Below, in pieces: positions 25,969-36,095 of a stretch of DNA of 64,000 nucleotides (its first letter is position 1; each line of letters starts with the position of its first letter). The stretch lies in NCBI RefSeq assembly GCF_000317635.1, contig NC_019779.1, positions 3,038,001 to 3,102,000 on the forward strand. The letters are read 5' to 3'. The position numbers were made by a program, and so were the translations under genes. The stretch comes from Halothece sp. PCC 7418. GTDB lineage: Bacteria; Cyanobacteriota; Cyanobacteriia; Cyanobacteriales; Rubidibacteraceae. The notes beneath the pieces were generated by a model. That model saw only the letters and a list, made by a program, of their open reading frames with translations, had not been told where the DNA came from and did no database searches.

Positions 25969-28900
25969 ATGACTCAAACTTCTCCACAGCAGCAAGAACA
26001 AAATCAATCCTCTGTTCCTCAATCTAGCAACGGACACAATCTTAGGGAATCTGACCAGCGTTTAGAGTATATTCCTTTACAAGACGAAAACATAACCCAA
26101 GAGAATCAAAGCTGGTGGGAAAAGTTAAAAGCTCGTTGGGATAACATTAGTTTTCGTAATAAGCTCACAATTGTTGTCATGGGGAGTGTTGCCATTCCTG
26201 TTGTAGCAGTAACACAAGCGAACGTGATTTTTACTCGTACCGAATTAAGGGAGGACTTGGAAAAGCAATTAATCCTAGAACTACAAAGTTTAGAGGAGCA
26301 GATAACAGACGATTATCAAGAATTAGCTGAAGAATCCGAAATCATGGCAAAAAATGCTGTTGTTACAGGAGCTAACTTGAATGATCCTCAGCAAGCAGAG
26401 CAAGTCTTAAACAACGCGATCGAGCCCAATCCCAATGAAAGTTTTTATATCTTAACGAACCAACAAGGAGAAAGTGTCGCTCAAAAAATTTCTATCATTG
26501 ATCGCGATTTTTCCCAGTATCCTCCCCTCCCAACGGGTAATGAAACCATTGATCAATACTCTGAAACGACCCAACCCATACGCCCAGTTAATAAAAATAT
26601 CGGCATTAACCTCACTGACTTACCCATGGTGCAAGAAGTGCTGGAAACGGGTCAGGGGAAAGCGGGTATTGAATTGATCAGTAGTACGACTTTAGAAAAA
26701 CTCGGTTTAGCCGAACAAGCCAGTATTGGCATTCGTGAACAACAAACTGAGGGCTTACCCGAAGCCAAACAACCGTTTCCCGAGGGGAGGTATGACATCA
26801 ATCAAGGGAAAATCGGCATGGCGTTAATGACGGTGCAGCCCATTATCCAAAATGGGCAAACTGTCGGAACAGTGATTCAAGCCCGTTTGCTCAACCGTGA
26901 CTATGAAATTGTTGATTTGATTAAACAAGAAACGGGAGCCGATACGGTTACTCTCTTTGCCCAAGACTGGCGCATTAGTACCAATGTTCCTTATCAAGAT
27001 GGGGAAACGCGAGCGATTGGAACCAGGGTTTCGAGAGAAGTGGCAGAAACGGTTCTCAATCAAGGAGAAACCTTTATTGGAGAAGCTAATGTTGTCGAGA
27101 CAACCTTCTTGAGTGTATATAACCCCATTTATAACAGCGACGGGGAAGTCATTGGCATGACTTATGTGGGCGACCCCCAAACCGAAATTAATGCTGCCTT
27201 GTTTAGAGCCAGTGTTATTGACTATGGCATTGGTTTGATTATTCTCGTGATTGGTGGCGGTATTGCTGTCTTTATCTCTCGCAGTTTCTCCACACCGATT
27301 CTCCGTTTATCTAACTTTGCTCAACAAGTGGGAAGCGGAAATTATCGCCTACGGATGCAAGGTACTAACCGTCAGGATGAAATTGGCATTTTATCCCAAG
27401 ACTTAAACCGTATGGTGACCAACCTCGAAGCCACTCAAAACCAGCTGCAACAAGACATTGCTGAAAATAGTTTCTTGGCTCGTTTAGCCAGTGCCAACGT
27501 TACGAACTCAGAAAGTGTAACTCAACTTTTGGATCAAGCTGTGAGTGAAACCCGAGCCTTGTTAGAAGTCGATCGCGTTGTGATTTATCGTTTCCAAGAT
27601 GATGGTAGCGGTTATATTTCTAATGAATCCTCTGTTGAAGGGGTCACACCAGCCCGAGAACGAGAAATGAAAGACCCTTGCATTCCCGAAGAAATCCGCC
27701 AAGCCTACATTGAAGGGCGAGTCGTTCCCACAACCGATGTTTTAAATGCGGGTTTTCATCCCGATCACTTGCAATTGATGAAAGATTTAAATATTCGGGC
27801 TAATTTAGTCGTTCCCATTGTGGTGCGGGAAAGTCTCTATGGCTTGCTCATTGCACATAACTGCGAAGAACCCTACGAATGGCAAGAACGAGAAATTAAT
27901 TTAATGCAACGGGTTGCTACAGAACTCAGTGGAGCGCAAGAACGGGTTAGTTTCTTGGAAGATTTACAAGCCTCAGAAGAAGAACAACGACAGGAGAAAG
28001 AAAAGCTGCAACGACGCGCTCTAGAATTGCTGATGCAGGTTGATCCCATTAGTCAAGGAGATTTAACGGTTAATGCTAGCGTAACGGAAGATGAAATTGG
28101 GACGGTTGCTGACTCTTATAACTCCACTGTGGAAAGTCTGCGGAAGATTGTGGGACAGGTACAACAAGCAGCAAAAGCAGTTGCTGATACCACGACCAGA
28201 AATGAAGCAGAAGTGCAAGCTCTATCCCAAGGGGCGCTGAAACAATCGGAAGAAATTGAAATTGCTTTGCAACGCATTGAAGCGATGACCGAATCGATTA
28301 ATGTGGTATCGGCAAACGCAGCCGAAGCAGAGGGGGCAATTCAAAAGTCAGCAGCCACGGTAAAAGCGGGAGATGAGGCAATGAACCGCACGGTTGATGG
28401 CATTGTGGAGATTCGAGAAACGGTAGCAGAAACGGCGAAAAAAGTCAAACGGTTAGGGGAATCGTCTCAGAAAATTTCGCAGGTGGTAAATTTAATTAGT
28501 AACTTTGCTGACCAAACGAACTTACTGGCGTTAAATGCCTCCATTGAGGCAGCCAGAGCAGGGGAACAGGGACGCGGGTTTGCTGTGGTTGCGGATGAAG
28601 TGCGGGCGTTAGCGCAACAGTCTGCAAATGCAACTTCTGAAATTTCGAGTCTTGTTGACCAAATTCAAACGGAAACGAATGAGGTTGTTACTGCAATGGA
28701 ACAAGGAACAGAACAGGTGGTTAGCGGGACACAATTGGTGGAAGAAGCCCGAGGAAACTTAAATCAAATCTCGGAAGTATCGAACCAGATTAATGAACTG
28801 GTGGCAAAAATTGCAGAAGCTGCCAAAACTCAGTCTGCGGACTCGGAACAGGTTAATCAGACCATTAAAGATGTCGCAGCGATCGCGCAACGAACCTCTG

Positions 28901-28992
28901 AAAGTGCTACTCAGGTGTCTGATTCCTTTAAGGAACTGCTGCAAACAGCCCAAAACCTAGAAGAGAACGTCGGACAGTTCAAAATTGATTAA
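25969..28992 (+). CDS. Methyl-accepting chemotaxis protein with GAF domain (PilJ-like)
   Basis: The 1007-aa receptor has a cytoplasmic Gln/Ser-rich N-terminus (about 1-60), a first transmembrane helix (about 68-88), a long periplasmic sensor region (about 90-420), a second helix (about 423-443), HAMP (about 445-495), a GAF domain (about 505-665), a second HAMP-like region and a methyl-accepting signalling domain with [20 protein letters not shown] (about 845) and [15 protein letters not shown]. The GAF resembles phytochrome-type GAFs and keeps DPCI but lacks the usual bilin-binding Cys (HPDH instead of a Cys-His pair). It would signal through CheW to CheA/PilL and control twitching motility. 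The tnpB element separates it from the rest of its operon. Confidence 0.85.
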   Translation: MTQTSPQQQEQNQSSVPQSSNGHNLRESDQRLEYIPLQDENITQENQSWWEKLKARWDNISFRNKLTIVVMGSVAIPVVAVTQANVIFTRTELREDLEKQLILELQSLEEQITDDYQELAEESEIMAKNAVVTGANLNDPQQAEQVLNNAIEPNPNESFYILTNQQGESVAQKISIIDRDFSQYPPLPTGNETIDQYSETTQPIRPVNKNIGINLTDLPMVQEVLETGQGKAGIELISSTTLEKLGLAEQASIGIREQQTEGLPEAKQPFPEGRYDINQGKIGMALMTVQPIIQNGQTVGTVIQARLLNRDYEIVDLIKQETGADTVTLFAQDWRISTNVPYQDGETRAIGTRVSREVAETVLNQGETFIGEANVVETTFLSVYNPIYNSDGEVIGMTYVGDPQTEINAALFRASVIDYGIGLIILVIGGGIAVFISRSFSTPILRLSNFAQQVGSGNYRLRMQGTNRQDEIGILSQDLNRMVTNLEATQNQLQQDIAENSFLARLASANVTNSESVTQLLDQAVSETRALLEVDRVVIYRFQDDGSGYISNESSVEGVTPAREREMKDPCIPEEIRQAYIEGRVVPTTDVLNAGFHPDHLQLMKDLNIRANLVVPIVVRESLYGLLIAHNCEEPYEWQEREINLMQRVATELSGAQERVSFLEDLQASEEEQRQEKEKLQRRALELLMQVDPISQGDLTVNASVTEDEIGTVADSYNSTVESLRKIVGQVQQAAKAVADTTTRNEAEVQALSQGALKQSEEIEIALQRIEAMTESINVVSANAAEAEGAIQKSAATVKAGDEAMNRTVDGIVEIRETVAETAKKVKRLGESSQKISQVVNLISNFADQTNLLALNASIEAARAGEQGRGFAVVADEVRALAQQSANATSEISSLVDQIQTETNEVVTAMEQGTEQVVSGTQLVEEARGNLNQISEVSNQINELVAKIAEAAKTQSADSEQVNQTIKDVAAIAQRTSESATQVSDSFKELLQTAQNLEENVGQFKID

Positions 28993-29031
28993 AAAATTCC
29001 CTCTACCCTTGCGAAGGGGGGAACTGGAAAT

Positions 29032-29448
29032 TCAATACCCATCCAGCATCAGTTTAGTAATGGCATCAAAAGCCTCAGTCCATGCTTGTCTGGTTTCTGC
29101 TGTCCATCTGTCTTGCAAATAATCTTGAAAGGTCTTTAAAAGAGCTTCTTTAAGCAAGGGATAATATTCTGGCAAAGCCCCATACCGCACATGACGAGAA
29201 CCTAGTCCTTTGAGAGTTTGCTTAAATAAGTTAGGCTTTCGTAAATTTTTAACCACGAGGTTTAAAGCACTAATCAACATTTGCTGTTGCTTTGCCATAT
29301 CCACGTGGGCAAACAAGGGCTGGGTTTCGGGGTAGAGACTAAACAAGTTTTGATAAAAACTAATAGCAAACTCGTTTGCCCGAGGTCTAATTTCACTATA
29401 GCTATTTTCTAATAACTCAACATTTAATAATTCTGGACTAGCAACCAT
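29032..29448 (-). CDS. Single-domain globin (flavohaemoglobin-like)
   Basis: The 138-aa globin has the usual helices with Tyr at the B10 position (FAISFYQNLF), Gln at or near E7 (MAKQQQMLISAL) and the proximal His in GSRHVRYGALPEYY (about 83). This B10/E7 pair is typical of bacterial single-domain globins and flavohaemoglobins that bind O2 or NO. No FAD/NAD reductase domain follows, so electrons would come from elsewhere. It is transcribed towards the MCP gene. A role in NO detoxification or oxygen binding is inferred. Confidence 0.85.
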   Translation of the reverse strand: MVASPELLNVELLENSYSEIRPRANEFAISFYQNLFSLYPETQPLFAHVDMAKQQQMLISALNLVVKNLRKPNLFKQTLKGLGSRHVRYGALPEYYPLLKEALLKTFQDYLQDRWTAETRQAWTEAFDAITKLMLDGY

Positions 29449-29548
29449 TATTATTTTTGTCCTCGATTCATGAGTCGCCTTTTCTTTGCATTAATAATCA
29501 TTAATCATTAATTATTAATTTATGAACCCAATCAATCTGTAGCCAAAA

Positions 29549-30661
29549 TTACTTGTATGAGATGACAGCGCGATCGCGCCCTTGATTTTTTGCCTCATAT
29601 AAGGCTAAATCGGCTTGTTGAACTAACACCTCAGGGGAGACATTTCCCGTCGGAATCAGACAACTAATCCCAATACTGAGTGTCACTCTTGAACTCACTC
29701 GCGAAGACTGATGAGGGATATTTTGGACTTGTAACGTTTGCCGAATCAGTGTTGCTACTTCTACCGCACCGTTGAGAGGCGTATCCGGTAATAAGAGAGT
29801 AAACTCTTCTCCCCCATAACGAGAAACCAGATCGGAAGGGCGTTTTGCGACACTATTAATCACTTGGGCGACTTCCCATAAACACAAATCACCCGCTTGA
29901 TGTCCGTAGGTATCGTTATAGCGTTTGAACTCATCCACATCACAAATTAGTAAAGATAAAGGTTGGCGCGATCGTCTTAACCGTTGCCATTCTCGCTTTA
30001 AAGTTGTATCAAACTGTCTGCGGTTACTCACTTCCGTCAGTCCATCTTGGGTGGCTTGTTTCTGGAGTTCTCGGTTTGCTTCCTTCAAAGCCACTTCAGT
30101 GGCTTCTAAACGCTCATTTTTTTGTTGTAACTGGGCTTGGGTTTTCGCCTGTAGTTGAGTAATTTCAATTAATAATTTAGATTGAGCTAACAGCAGAATA
30201 TGCAAATCCAGCACTTTTAAGACCTGTTCTGAAAAGCGAACCGCTAACGGTTCATAAAGACTTTCATAAGGGCGGGATAACGCTTCTTGTACTGCTTGTG
30301 TAATGCCATACTCACAAGGTAATTCCAAAACAGACGCATTCAACATCTCCCACAATCGCCTAATCGGTCGTTGCAGATACAGTTCTAAGCTATACGGCTG
30401 ACTCATGTAAGATAGAAAACGTTGCCGAGAAATTATCCCTAACACTTCTTTTTCTTCTCGAACAATCACCCCTGGTAAATGAGCACACCTCTCAAACGCA
30501 TCCATGATCACTTGACCCATTTCATGACTTTGAACTGTCGTGTCATAACAAGGAAGGATTTTTAACTTAGAATGAGGATGTAATTCCAGAGACTCTAAAA
30601 TTGGAAAACTCGCGACAAGAGAGTGAATTTCTGGATATTTCGGATCATCAGGCGTTTCCAT
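29549..30661 (-). CDS. Diguanylate cyclase (GGDEF) with N-terminal CBS-like region
   Basis: The 370-aa protein has an N-terminal region with CBS-like features (PILESLELHPHSKLKI, and VIVREEKEVLGIISRQRFLSY, given in outline), a coiled coil (about 165-205) and a C-terminal GGDEF domain with YGGEEF (about 280-285). The inhibitory site R-x-x-D lies five residues before it (RPSD), so the cyclase should be feedback-inhibited by c-di-GMP. Metal-binding Asp occurs in LLICDVDEFKRYND. It makes c-di-GMP from two GTP. The product may affect the motility system upstream, but that link is only by neighbourhood. Confidence 0.9.
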   Translation of the reverse strand: METPDDPKYPEIHSLVASFPILESLELHPHSKLKILPCYDTTVQSHEMGQVIMDAFERCAHLPGVIVREEKEVLGIISRQRFLSYMSQPYSLELYLQRPIRRLWEMLNASVLELPCEYGITQAVQEALSRPYESLYEPLAVRFSEQVLKVLDLHILLLAQSKLLIEITQLQAKTQAQLQQKNERLEATEVALKEANRELQKQATQDGLTEVSNRRQFDTTLKREWQRLRRSRQPLSLLICDVDEFKRYNDTYGHQAGDLCLWEVAQVINSVAKRPSDLVSRYGGEEFTLLLPDTPLNGAVEVATLIRQTLQVQNIPHQSSRVSSRVTLSIGISCLIPTGNVSPEVLVQQADLALYEAKNQGRDRAVISYK

Positions 30662-30727
30662 CTTGCATTTCTTGCTCGGGACTCCCCTTGTAATCTGTGA
30701 TTGGATAGTAAGGAGATCAAAAACAAC

Positions 30728-32395
30728 TTAAATTGTATCCTCTCTTTCAATCATAGGAGCAATTTCTGTTTTGAAGGTTAACCATTGATTAACAGCTTCC
30801 AGATTATTTTCTGCACCCTTTTCCAATAAGATTACCCCTTCCTCAAAACCAGCAATCCCGTAATCTCCGCGATTCGTAATTTCTTCAATGCGGTAAGTCA
30901 TAGCTCGTAACCGTCGTAAATCATCATCAAAGGCAACTTGATAGCGACGCAACCGCCATAAATCAGCTAAAACATAATCTACTGATTCCACTTTTTCTTG
31001 ATCATTCCGTAACCTTAAAGCAGGAAAGCGAATAATTGCTCGTCGCCCTGATAAATGCGGAATAATGTAGGTGGTTGCTGATACACTTGCCTCTTGAGGG
31101 ATTTTATTCATCAACTGGTAAATGTTCCCTGAATGATGCCATTGTTCAGGTAAAGATACATACACCCAAGGATCAATCGAGTCGGGAATTAAAAAATAAA
31201 GGGTGCGATTGGGATTGGATGTTATCGTAAATAAAAGCGTCAGACAAATGCAAAACACCCAAAAGCGACGAAACTTCCGCGAAAGAGGACGTGGTGTGAG
31301 AGTTTCTAACGGTTGGTTAAATCGTAATACCCCTTGTCCTCCCCACCATAAAATCGCCCCATAACACAAACCAGGAACAACTCCCATTGCATAGCGAATG
31401 GTAATCGCTAGCACGGAAAACCCTTTTCCTAAGAGGAGTTTTAACAAGGGAAACCCCGCAATCATCCAAGCGCCAGGGGAAACAGCAGGAATAAACGCAA
31501 ACGGCAGCAATTGTCCCAGTAAATACCGAATTGTGCGACCCACGGGCGTAACCAGTTCAATCACCAACAGCCACGGTTGCGTTAGCATGGCAAAAATCAC
31601 ATCAAGCGTACTTGCTTCATCGCCTTCCACATATTGCCCAAATCGCTCTAACATGAAGCGTTTAGAAATATCTTCGGAAAAAATGGGCATGATGAGATTG
31701 GTGAGGATGAGGAGATAACCAAAACTCACTGTACAGACAATCAGACCAATGCGCGGGAAGCGACGGCTGAACACCATATAGACCCCAATGCCAAATAGGG
31801 TAATCCCACTGTCTTCTCGCACCGCTAAAATCAAGACACTGAACAGGGCAAACAACCACCACCAGCGTTTCTCCATTGCTAACAGCAGCGTAAAGACAAA
31901 GAGAGGAATCTGGCTAATATCGTGGAAGTTGGCAAGAGTTGGCGCAAGAATGGCGTTTGCTGCATAAAAGCTGATACTGATCAACGTTGCGACGGTATTA
32001 TCAACATATTCTCGCGCTAGAAAATAGAGTACAATTCCTGCACTGGTGACAAAGACAACCTGCAAGACAGAAAGTGTAGCGGGATGGGGAAATAGGGCAT
32101 AAATTGGCAGCCATAACAGCAAGGCGGGGGTAAAGTGTTGCCCGAGACGATGATAGGCAACATAGGGGACTTCATTGTTATGGACAACATTGGTGGACAG
32201 TTGGGAGGAGAGAGAACTTTGAAAGAAGTTCCCCTGAAGACCATTCCAGAAAACTTGGTTAAAAATGCCTTGGTCATAGGACGAGTAAAACGTAAAGTGG
32301 CGATGGAGAATTAAAATCAGAGTAATGGCAAAGAACGCGATCGCGCTTACAATAATTCCCTTTTTCTCCGTTGCCCGATTTAACGGAAACAGCAT
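30728..32395 (-). CDS. DUF2079 integral membrane protein
   Basis: The 555-aa protein has about eleven hydrophobic segments and an N-terminal signature of DUF2079 proteins, YSSYDQGIFNQVFWNGLQG (about 36-54), followed by HFTPALLLWLPIYALFP. The C-terminal 150 residues are soluble and include SLPEQWHHSGNIYQLMNKIP and RRAIIRFPAL. The family resembles glycosyltransferases of the GT-C type in topology and its substrate is unknown. It is divergent from trxA; a 512-bp region without genes separates them. Confidence 0.8.
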   Translation of the reverse strand: MLFPLNRATEKKGIIVSAIAFFAITLILILHRHFTFYSSYDQGIFNQVFWNGLQGNFFQSSLSSQLSTNVVHNNEVPYVAYHRLGQHFTPALLLWLPIYALFPHPATLSVLQVVFVTSAGIVLYFLAREYVDNTVATLISISFYAANAILAPTLANFHDISQIPLFVFTLLLAMEKRWWWLFALFSVLILAVREDSGITLFGIGVYMVFSRRFPRIGLIVCTVSFGYLLILTNLIMPIFSEDISKRFMLERFGQYVEGDEASTLDVIFAMLTQPWLLVIELVTPVGRTIRYLLGQLLPFAFIPAVSPGAWMIAGFPLLKLLLGKGFSVLAITIRYAMGVVPGLCYGAILWWGGQGVLRFNQPLETLTPRPLSRKFRRFWVFCICLTLLFTITSNPNRTLYFLIPDSIDPWVYVSLPEQWHHSGNIYQLMNKIPQEASVSATTYIIPHLSGRRAIIRFPALRLRNDQEKVESVDYVLADLWRLRRYQVAFDDDLRRLRAMTYRIEEITNRGDYGIAGFEEGVILLEKGAENNLEAVNQWLTFKTEIAPMIEREDTI

Positions 32396-32603
32396 ACCCC
32401 TCCTAAGCCCACCTCTGCGGGTCTCTTCGCAAAATCATTGTCGTCTTATTGATATTACCGTTAATTAAGAGCAATTTTCACGAAGTTTGCCCACTTGTGA
32501 TCGATTTTAGGAAAATTTCGATCCGAACGCTACAAAACCGCAAGTTCTTGCTTACAATGGAAATAGCGGAAAACATATTTCCGTTCACTCCTCACACCAC
32601 ACT

Positions 32604-32615
32604 CCGTCCGGACGG
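32604..32615. repeat. 12-bp perfect palindrome between DUF2079 and trxA
   Basis: CCGTCCGGACGG reads the same on both strands and is followed by GC-rich CGTTCGGGCGG. Between 32396 and 32907 I found no gene; the ORF at 32449-32658 has no ribosome-binding site or recognisable content. The palindrome may be a protein-binding site or the remnant of a repeat. Confidence 0.4.
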
Positions 32616-32907
32616 CGTTCGGGCGGCTTCCTTTATTTATCCCTCGACTGTACCATAAGACTTACCTTTTTCAACACCCAAGTCTCACTTTTGGGAGAAA
32701 AATTACTTCTTAATTCTATCAATTTCGGCAAAAAGCAGAAAGACTTTGTTATTTTAGAACCCTGAAACCCCAATTAAGTTACGTTATCTTTCCGTGGAGT
32801 GAGTTCTGTTCCGAAGCAGAAGGCAAGAACTGATAAAATAGAATTGAATTCAGGATCGGTTTTTCCACCTGAGATAAAAAAAGCAGATTGAAATAAGGAT
32901 TTAGGGC

Positions 32908-33231
32908 ATGGTAGCAACTGCAGAAGTCACCGATAGCAGCTTCCAACAGGAAGTTTTAGAAAGTGAACTTACGGTTCTGGTTGATTTTTGGGCCCCTTGG
33001 TGTGGACCTTGCCGTATGGTCGCGCCTGTGGTTGATGAAATCTCCGAACAATACGAAGGGCAAGTGAAAGTCGTCAAAGTGAATACCGACGAAAATCCTA
33101 ATGTTGCAAGTCAATATGGCATTCGCAGCATTCCCACCCTAATGATCTTCAAAGATGGGCAGCGTGTGGATATGGTCGTTGGTGCTGTTCCTAAAACCAC
33201 ATTGGCAAATACTTTAGAAAAGTATCTATAA
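32908..33231 (+). CDS. trxA: Thioredoxin
   Basis: The 107-aa protein has the thioredoxin fold with the redox-active CGPC in [16 protein letters not shown] (about residues 27-42), the cis-Pro in [14 protein letters not shown] and the structural Asp in VLVDFWA. It reduces disulfides of target enzymes, receiving electrons from ferredoxin or NADPH thioredoxin reductase. The normal length and catalytic residues indicate an active m-type thioredoxin. The ATG at 32908 follows AAGGAT, a moderate ribosome-binding site. Confidence 0.95.
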   Translation: MVATAEVTDSSFQQEVLESELTVLVDFWAPWCGPCRMVAPVVDEISEQYEGQVKVVKVNTDENPNVASQYGIRSIPTLMIFKDGQRVDMVVGAVPKTTLANTLEKYL

Positions 33232-33420
33232 ATCCCTTTCACCCAAATTATCGGAAAAAATCTTTCAGAATAGTTAGTTGGGTTACTCATGACTCAACAC
33301 AAATAAAAGTATCTAGGGAGGCGGATCTGTATTCGGCAGTGATGTCTTCCCTATTTTCACCCAGACTGGTGTTTCGTTAGCCATTAATCCCCTAACGTCA
33401 TCAGCTAAGCAGGTTTTTTT

Positions 33421-34497
33421 ATGGATGTATCTCCGAAAAGTGAAAGCAGCCCTGATCGGGTCGCAAATGAAATTAAAGCGTTGATTGGTCATCTTCCCCA
33501 TACCGAAAAAGGAAGTTGGATTAAACAGGCGGTGAAAATCTTAATCCGTCTGGCTGATGAGGATATTGCAACCACAGACTGGAAAATTATTTCCCGCACG
33601 TTACAAGATTTAGAAGCGGGATTGATGACCTTTCAGCCTTACCGCCACACCCGAAAAGTTACGGTCTTTGGTTCCGCACGCATTCCCCCAGACACGGAGG
33701 AATATAAGCTAGCCAAAGAATTCTCTAAATGTCTCGCGCAACAAGGCTTTATGGTCATGACAGGTGCGGGGGGTGGCATTATGGCTGCAGGAAACGAAGG
33801 GGCCGGGCGAGAGAACTCTTTTGGCTTAAACATCCAGCTTCCCTTTGAACAGGGTGCAAATGACTATATCCATAATGACGAAAAACTGATTGGATTTAAG
33901 TATTTTTTTACACGAAAACTGTTTTTCTTAAGAGAAAGTGACGCGATCGCGCTGTTTCCAGGAGGATATGGGACTCAAGATGAAGCCTTTGAATGTTTAA
34001 CCTTGTGTCAAACTGGAAGACAACCGCCGATTCCTCTGGTTTTGATTGATAAACCAGGTGGCGACTACTGGAAAGCGTGGGATCGCTATATCCGAGAACA
34101 CCTGATTCAAGATGGTTTAGTTAGTCCCGACGATAACTGCATTTATACCATCACCGATGACCTTGAGGTCGCCTGTAACGCAATTAATCATTTCTATCGC
34201 GTCTATCATTCCAGCAGTTATGTCAATGATTTGTTAGTAATGCGCCTCAATGCTGAACCCACAGATACCCAAGTGGCGTTACTGAATGAAGAATTTAGTG
34301 ACATCTTAGTGCGCGGAAAATTTGAAAAAAGCCCTCCTCTCAGCGAAGAAAACGGGAATGGGACTGATGATCTCCCTCGTTTAGTCTTTCACTTTAATCA
34401 ACGGGACTTAGGACGGCTGTATAAACTGATTCGGCGGATTAATCAATTTCCGATTGCAGTTCCTTCCCGAGTGGAAACTCACCCCGAACAGAAATAA
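33421..34497 (+). CDS. LOG-family (TIGR00730-type Rossmann-fold) protein
   Basis: The 358-aa protein has a core with VTVFGSARIPPDTEEYKLA (about 78), TGAGGGIMAAGNEGA (about 118-132) and the family signature FPGGYGTQDEAFE (about 179-191), which includes the catalytic-type Arg/Glu region of cytokinin phosphoribohydrolases (LONELY GUY). Such enzymes release nucleobases from nucleoside monophosphates; many cyanobacterial members are only annotated as lysine-decarboxylase-like. N- and C-terminal extensions (about 1-75 and 290-358) make it longer than plant LOG. Substrate is not deducible. Confidence 0.8.
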   Translation: MDVSPKSESSPDRVANEIKALIGHLPHTEKGSWIKQAVKILIRLADEDIATTDWKIISRTLQDLEAGLMTFQPYRHTRKVTVFGSARIPPDTEEYKLAKEFSKCLAQQGFMVMTGAGGGIMAAGNEGAGRENSFGLNIQLPFEQGANDYIHNDEKLIGFKYFFTRKLFFLRESDAIALFPGGYGTQDEAFECLTLCQTGRQPPIPLVLIDKPGGDYWKAWDRYIREHLIQDGLVSPDDNCIYTITDDLEVACNAINHFYRVYHSSSYVNDLLVMRLNAEPTDTQVALLNEEFSDILVRGKFEKSPPLSEENGNGTDDLPRLVFHFNQRDLGRLYKLIRRINQFPIAVPSRVETHPEQK

Positions 34498-34511
34498 TTT
34501 TGGGGAAAGGG

Positions 34512-34541
34512 TTGACAAAGCCCAATCCCCTATGACATGAT
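34512..34541 (+). promoter_or_regulatory. Candidate promoter of tRNA-Gly
   Basis: A consensus TTGACA (34512-34517) is followed 18 bp later by CATGAT (34536-34541), which ends 21 bp upstream of the tRNA. The -10 element is a poor match, so this is a candidate only. Confidence 0.45.
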
Positions 34542-34562
34542 TAAAAAGTGCTTGAGTTTCAC

Positions 34563-34634
34563 GCGGGTGTAGCTCAGCGGTAGAGCGTCACCTTGCCAAG
34601 GTGAATGCCGTGGGTTCGAATCCCATCACCCGCT
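34563..34634 (+). tRNA. tRNA-Gly (GCC)
   Basis: GCGGGTG (34563-34569) pairs with CACCCGC (34627-34633) as the acceptor stem. The D arm has AGCTCAGCGGTAGAGC, the anticodon stem-loop is TCACC-TTGCCAA-GGTGA with anticodon GCC, and the T arm is GTGGG-TTCGAAT-CCCAT. The length without CCA is 72 nt and the CCA end is not encoded. Confidence 0.95.
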
Positions 34635-34888
34635 TGTTAGATTGACTTCCATATAAGAATTCCAGCCTCTGCTAATCTCATATTGTATTTTTGGACTAAC
34701 ACTTGGACTAAATTGGGACTATTTGAGCACATTCGGAAGCCTCTAGAAAGCTGCGGCTTAAAAGCTATTTTGACGATCGCTGCGAATTGATCAGACATGA
34801 ACTTTTTTTGGCTTCCTGCTGTGTCAATCAAACTGTCTAAAAGGGAGCTTTGCCTAGGTTTTTTGGAACAGTTGTAACCGCTTTCCGT
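34635..34888. other. Gene-free stretch after tRNA-Gly
   Basis: No supported gene was found. It contains the near-tandem GGACTAA motif three times around 34695-34720 (GGACTAACAC, GGACTAAATT, GGGACTATTT), which may be a short degenerate repeat. A tRNA 3' end can serve as an integration site, but no integrase or duplicated tRNA tail was seen. Confidence 0.4.
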
Positions 34889-35231
34889 TTATCTTTCTAT
34901 GCAAACAAGTGATTCTGCTTGGCTTGCCACCTTCTCGGTAATAACTCTCTTCACTACCGCCAATAGCAGAAAAGCGCGATCGCGCTTGTTAGGGGCTTGG
35001 GTATTAACAGATAAATCAGAAGCCAGCGTGATCACGATTTTAAACTCAGCCCAGCAATGTAATCCTTCTTATATCCGTTCTTTCCTGAGGCTCGATCGTC
35101 AATTCTCCCCAGATGGTAAAACTGGGAAAGGCTCTTTGCGCTTGCTCTAAGGCTGGTTGAACTTCCGTTTCTGGCAGTAACATTTTCTTGAATATCCTCC
35201 TAATGGCGGTTAAAGTCGCTCTTTTCCCCAT
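34889..35231 (-). pseudogene. Probable frameshifted small gene between tRNA-Gly and tsaB
   Basis: On the minus strand MGKRATLTAIRRIFKKMLLP leads to a protein-like frame ending at WGELTIEPQERTDIRR. After a one- or two-base shift near 35055 the sequence reads on as HCWAEFKIVITLASDL, then LLLAVVKRVITEKVAS and ends in TAA at 34889-34891. The two halves together look like one protein of about 110 aa with regular strands and helices. I do not recognise a family. The plus-strand ORF at 34899-35150 covers the same bases and looks less like a protein. Confidence 0.4.
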
Positions 35232-35345
35232 TTTGTAAAGTTTCTGAGTCTTCTGCTTTCTCCTACGCGCCCTTACTTACCTCAAGTTACAGAGATAAGC
35301 CAAATTACTCTCCCTCAAAAGTCAAGTATATGCTACCGAATTCTT

Positions 35346-35996
35346 CTAGACTGGGCTTTGTCCATAAAAGGGTTGTGCTTCTTGCAGAGTGGGGCGTTTT
35401 CCTTGTTGCCATTGTTGATAGGCTAATTCTAGAACACTAGAAACGGTTTCTCCGAATTGTTCTTCTTTCATTTTCCATAATTGATAGGGAAAAGATAGCT
35501 GATTTAAGGTGTCTTCCCATTCCGTTTCGGTCATGATGGTGTCAGGAAGCTCAATCGTTAAGTCTGTTGCGCTGAGGTGATAAATGCCCACAAAAAACTG
35601 TTGACGGCGGGCAGGAACTTGCACTGCAATTCGCTCTGAATCGGAAAATTGCTGGGAGTTTTGAGTTTTGTAATAATGCGCGATCGCGCTTAATGTCGAA
35701 ATGGCAAATAAGGGAATCTGCAACTGTTGCGCTAAGGTCCGTGCTGTTGCAACGCCAATGCGAGTTCCTGTAAAACTGCCGGGTCCTTTGGCAACGGCAA
35801 TAAACGCCAAGTCAGACCAAGTTTGGGGAGGTAAAAACTCTTGCAACAAAATATGAAGATGACTGGATAAATCCCGACCTAATTTCCAAGTGTTTATTCT
35901 TTGATCACCCTGAAAGTTACTCAATGCAAGTCCCAGTTGCGGACTAGTCGTGTGTAACGCCAGACCATATCTAGATTTTTGTTCTGTTGCTCCCAT
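35346..35996 (-). CDS. tsaB: TsaB, tRNA threonylcarbamoyladenosine biosynthesis protein
   Basis: The start at 35996 (MGATEQKSRYGLALHTTSP) is preferred over the upstream Met at 36035, because the extra residues do not fit the family. The 216-aa protein has the ASKHA-type N-terminus (YGLALHTTSPQLGLAL) and the TsaB signature AVAKGPGSFTGTRIGVATAR (about 86-105). TsaB partners TsaD and TsaE to make t6A37 in tRNAs that read ANN codons. The C-terminal half is less conserved, as usual. The gene is transcribed towards tRNA-Gly and lies just after the class I aldolase gene. Confidence 0.9.
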   Translation of the reverse strand: MGATEQKSRYGLALHTTSPQLGLALSNFQGDQRINTWKLGRDLSSHLHILLQEFLPPQTWSDLAFIAVAKGPGSFTGTRIGVATARTLAQQLQIPLFAISTLSAIAHYYKTQNSQQFSDSERIAVQVPARRQQFFVGIYHLSATDLTIELPDTIMTETEWEDTLNQLSFPYQLWKMKEEQFGETVSSVLELAYQQWQQGKRPTLQEAQPFYGQSPV

Positions 35997-36095
35997 TGCC
36001 TTCAATTTTTCCCAAAAAAACAGTAGAGTGAGCATTACCCACCCTACTATGGAACTAACTTTTTTTTAATAACCTTATGCTTTCAAAAACTGAGA

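Noticed and set aside
32449-32658. 69-aa plus-strand ORF upstream of trxA
   Set aside because: It spans the divergent promoter region, contains the palindrome and has no coding signature.
34635-34888. Possible integration site downstream of tRNA-Gly
   Set aside because: No integrase and no duplicated tRNA 3' end were found.
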